This document shows positions 12,479 to 12,602 of a DNA stretch of 12,602 bases, one piece after another. The notes beneath the pieces are model-generated. The model saw nothing but the letters and a program-made list of their open reading frames with translations, searched no databases and was not told the DNA's origin. Both the position numbers and the translations under genes were made by a program. The stretch is from Acidimicrobiaceae bacterium RAAP-2 (GTDB lineage Bacteria; Actinomycetota; Acidimicrobiia; Acidimicrobiales; RAAP-2): positions 1-12,602 of the forward strand of contig LMAD01000042.1 of assembly GCA_001443545.1 (NCBI GenBank). The letters are read 5' to 3'. Position 1 is the first letter of the stretch; every line of letters starts with the position of its first letter.

Positions 12479-12602
12479 TCACACCGAGATTGATTGGGCG
12501 TTGAGGGTGTAGTTCCACTCGCCGTGAAAGTCGTGTGGACGCAGTGGCAGCGCGGCGAGTTGTTGGTCACTGATCTTGACGCCCTTGGGATACCAACTCG
12601 GG
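12479..12602 (-). CDS. ISAzo13-type transposase, C-terminal end
   Basis: The last 40 codons of a transposase enter from the right edge and end at TGA 12481-12479. The residues YPKGVKISDQQLAALPL followed by RPHDFHGEWNYTL match the conserved C-terminus of ISAzo13-family transposases as I know it. The frame is open to the window end; one base of the preceding codon is present. Whether the element is intact or a remnant cannot be seen. It lies upstream of the sdh operon in the same direction, and the terminal inverted repeat of the element, which should lie somewhere in 12317-12478, could not be located with certainty. Confidence 0.85.
   Translation of the reverse strand, partial: PSWYPKGVKISDQQLAALPLRPHDFHGEWNYTLNAQSISV

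Noticed and set aside
1..12602. CRISPR array, tRNA, rRNA, prophage or defence genes
   Set aside because: I saw no regularly spaced repeats, no recognisable tRNA or rRNA segments and no phage or defence domains; nearly all the sequence is accounted for by metabolic genes.

Overview
The window is GC-rich, densely coding bacterial DNA. Its gene types suggest a high-GC actinobacterium, quite possibly of the class Acidimicrobiia. The grounds are a succinate dehydrogenase that resembles mycobacterial Sdh1, frequent GTG starts, leaderless promoters (a TANNNT box exactly six bases before the start codon), short overlapping gene junctions, and an SCP2-fold protein beside a uridine-phosphorylase-like enzyme. 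The class assignment is inference; no rRNA or other marker gene is present.

Layout. Bases 1-3246, plus strand: a tightly packed one-carbon/purine operon, purH (5' end missing) - folD - small mannose-6-phosphate-isomerase-type cupin - metF. PurH consumes 10-formyl-tetrahydrofolate, FolD interconverts methylene-, methenyl- and formyl-tetrahydrofolate, and MetF withdraws methylene-tetrahydrofolate for methionine synthesis. Bases 3286-3726: an ASCH-domain gene with its own leaderless promoter. Bases 3819-6030: icd and mdh, two TCA-cycle dehydrogenases, transcribed from a leaderless promoter that has a perfect AT-rich palindrome just upstream. Bases 6031-6101: a convergent junction holding two overlapping, mutually exclusive inverted repeats, probably a two-way terminator. 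Bases 6102-7691, minus strand: a Tat-exported berberine-bridge-type flavoprotein with its own leaderless promoter. Bases 7762-12316, minus strand: an operon read right to left as sdhC - sdhA - sdhB - SCP2-like gene - nucleoside phosphorylase, with every junction after sdhA overlapping. Bases 12317-12478: a leader and promoter region with a strong -10 box and a 41-base near-palindrome. Bases 12479-12602, minus strand: the C-terminal 40 codons of an ISAzo13-type transposase that runs off the right edge.

Three successive TCA-cycle enzymes (isocitrate, succinate and malate dehydrogenases) lie within about 8.5 kb, in two convergent operons. Most of the window is core metabolism. I see no defence system, CRISPR array, tRNA, rRNA or phage genes, and no clearly new system. 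The points most worth a second look are the Cys/His-rich membrane anchor of the Sdh1-like complex, the palindromes at the icd and sdh promoters, the IS end next to the sdh promoter, and the repeated leaderless promoter layout.
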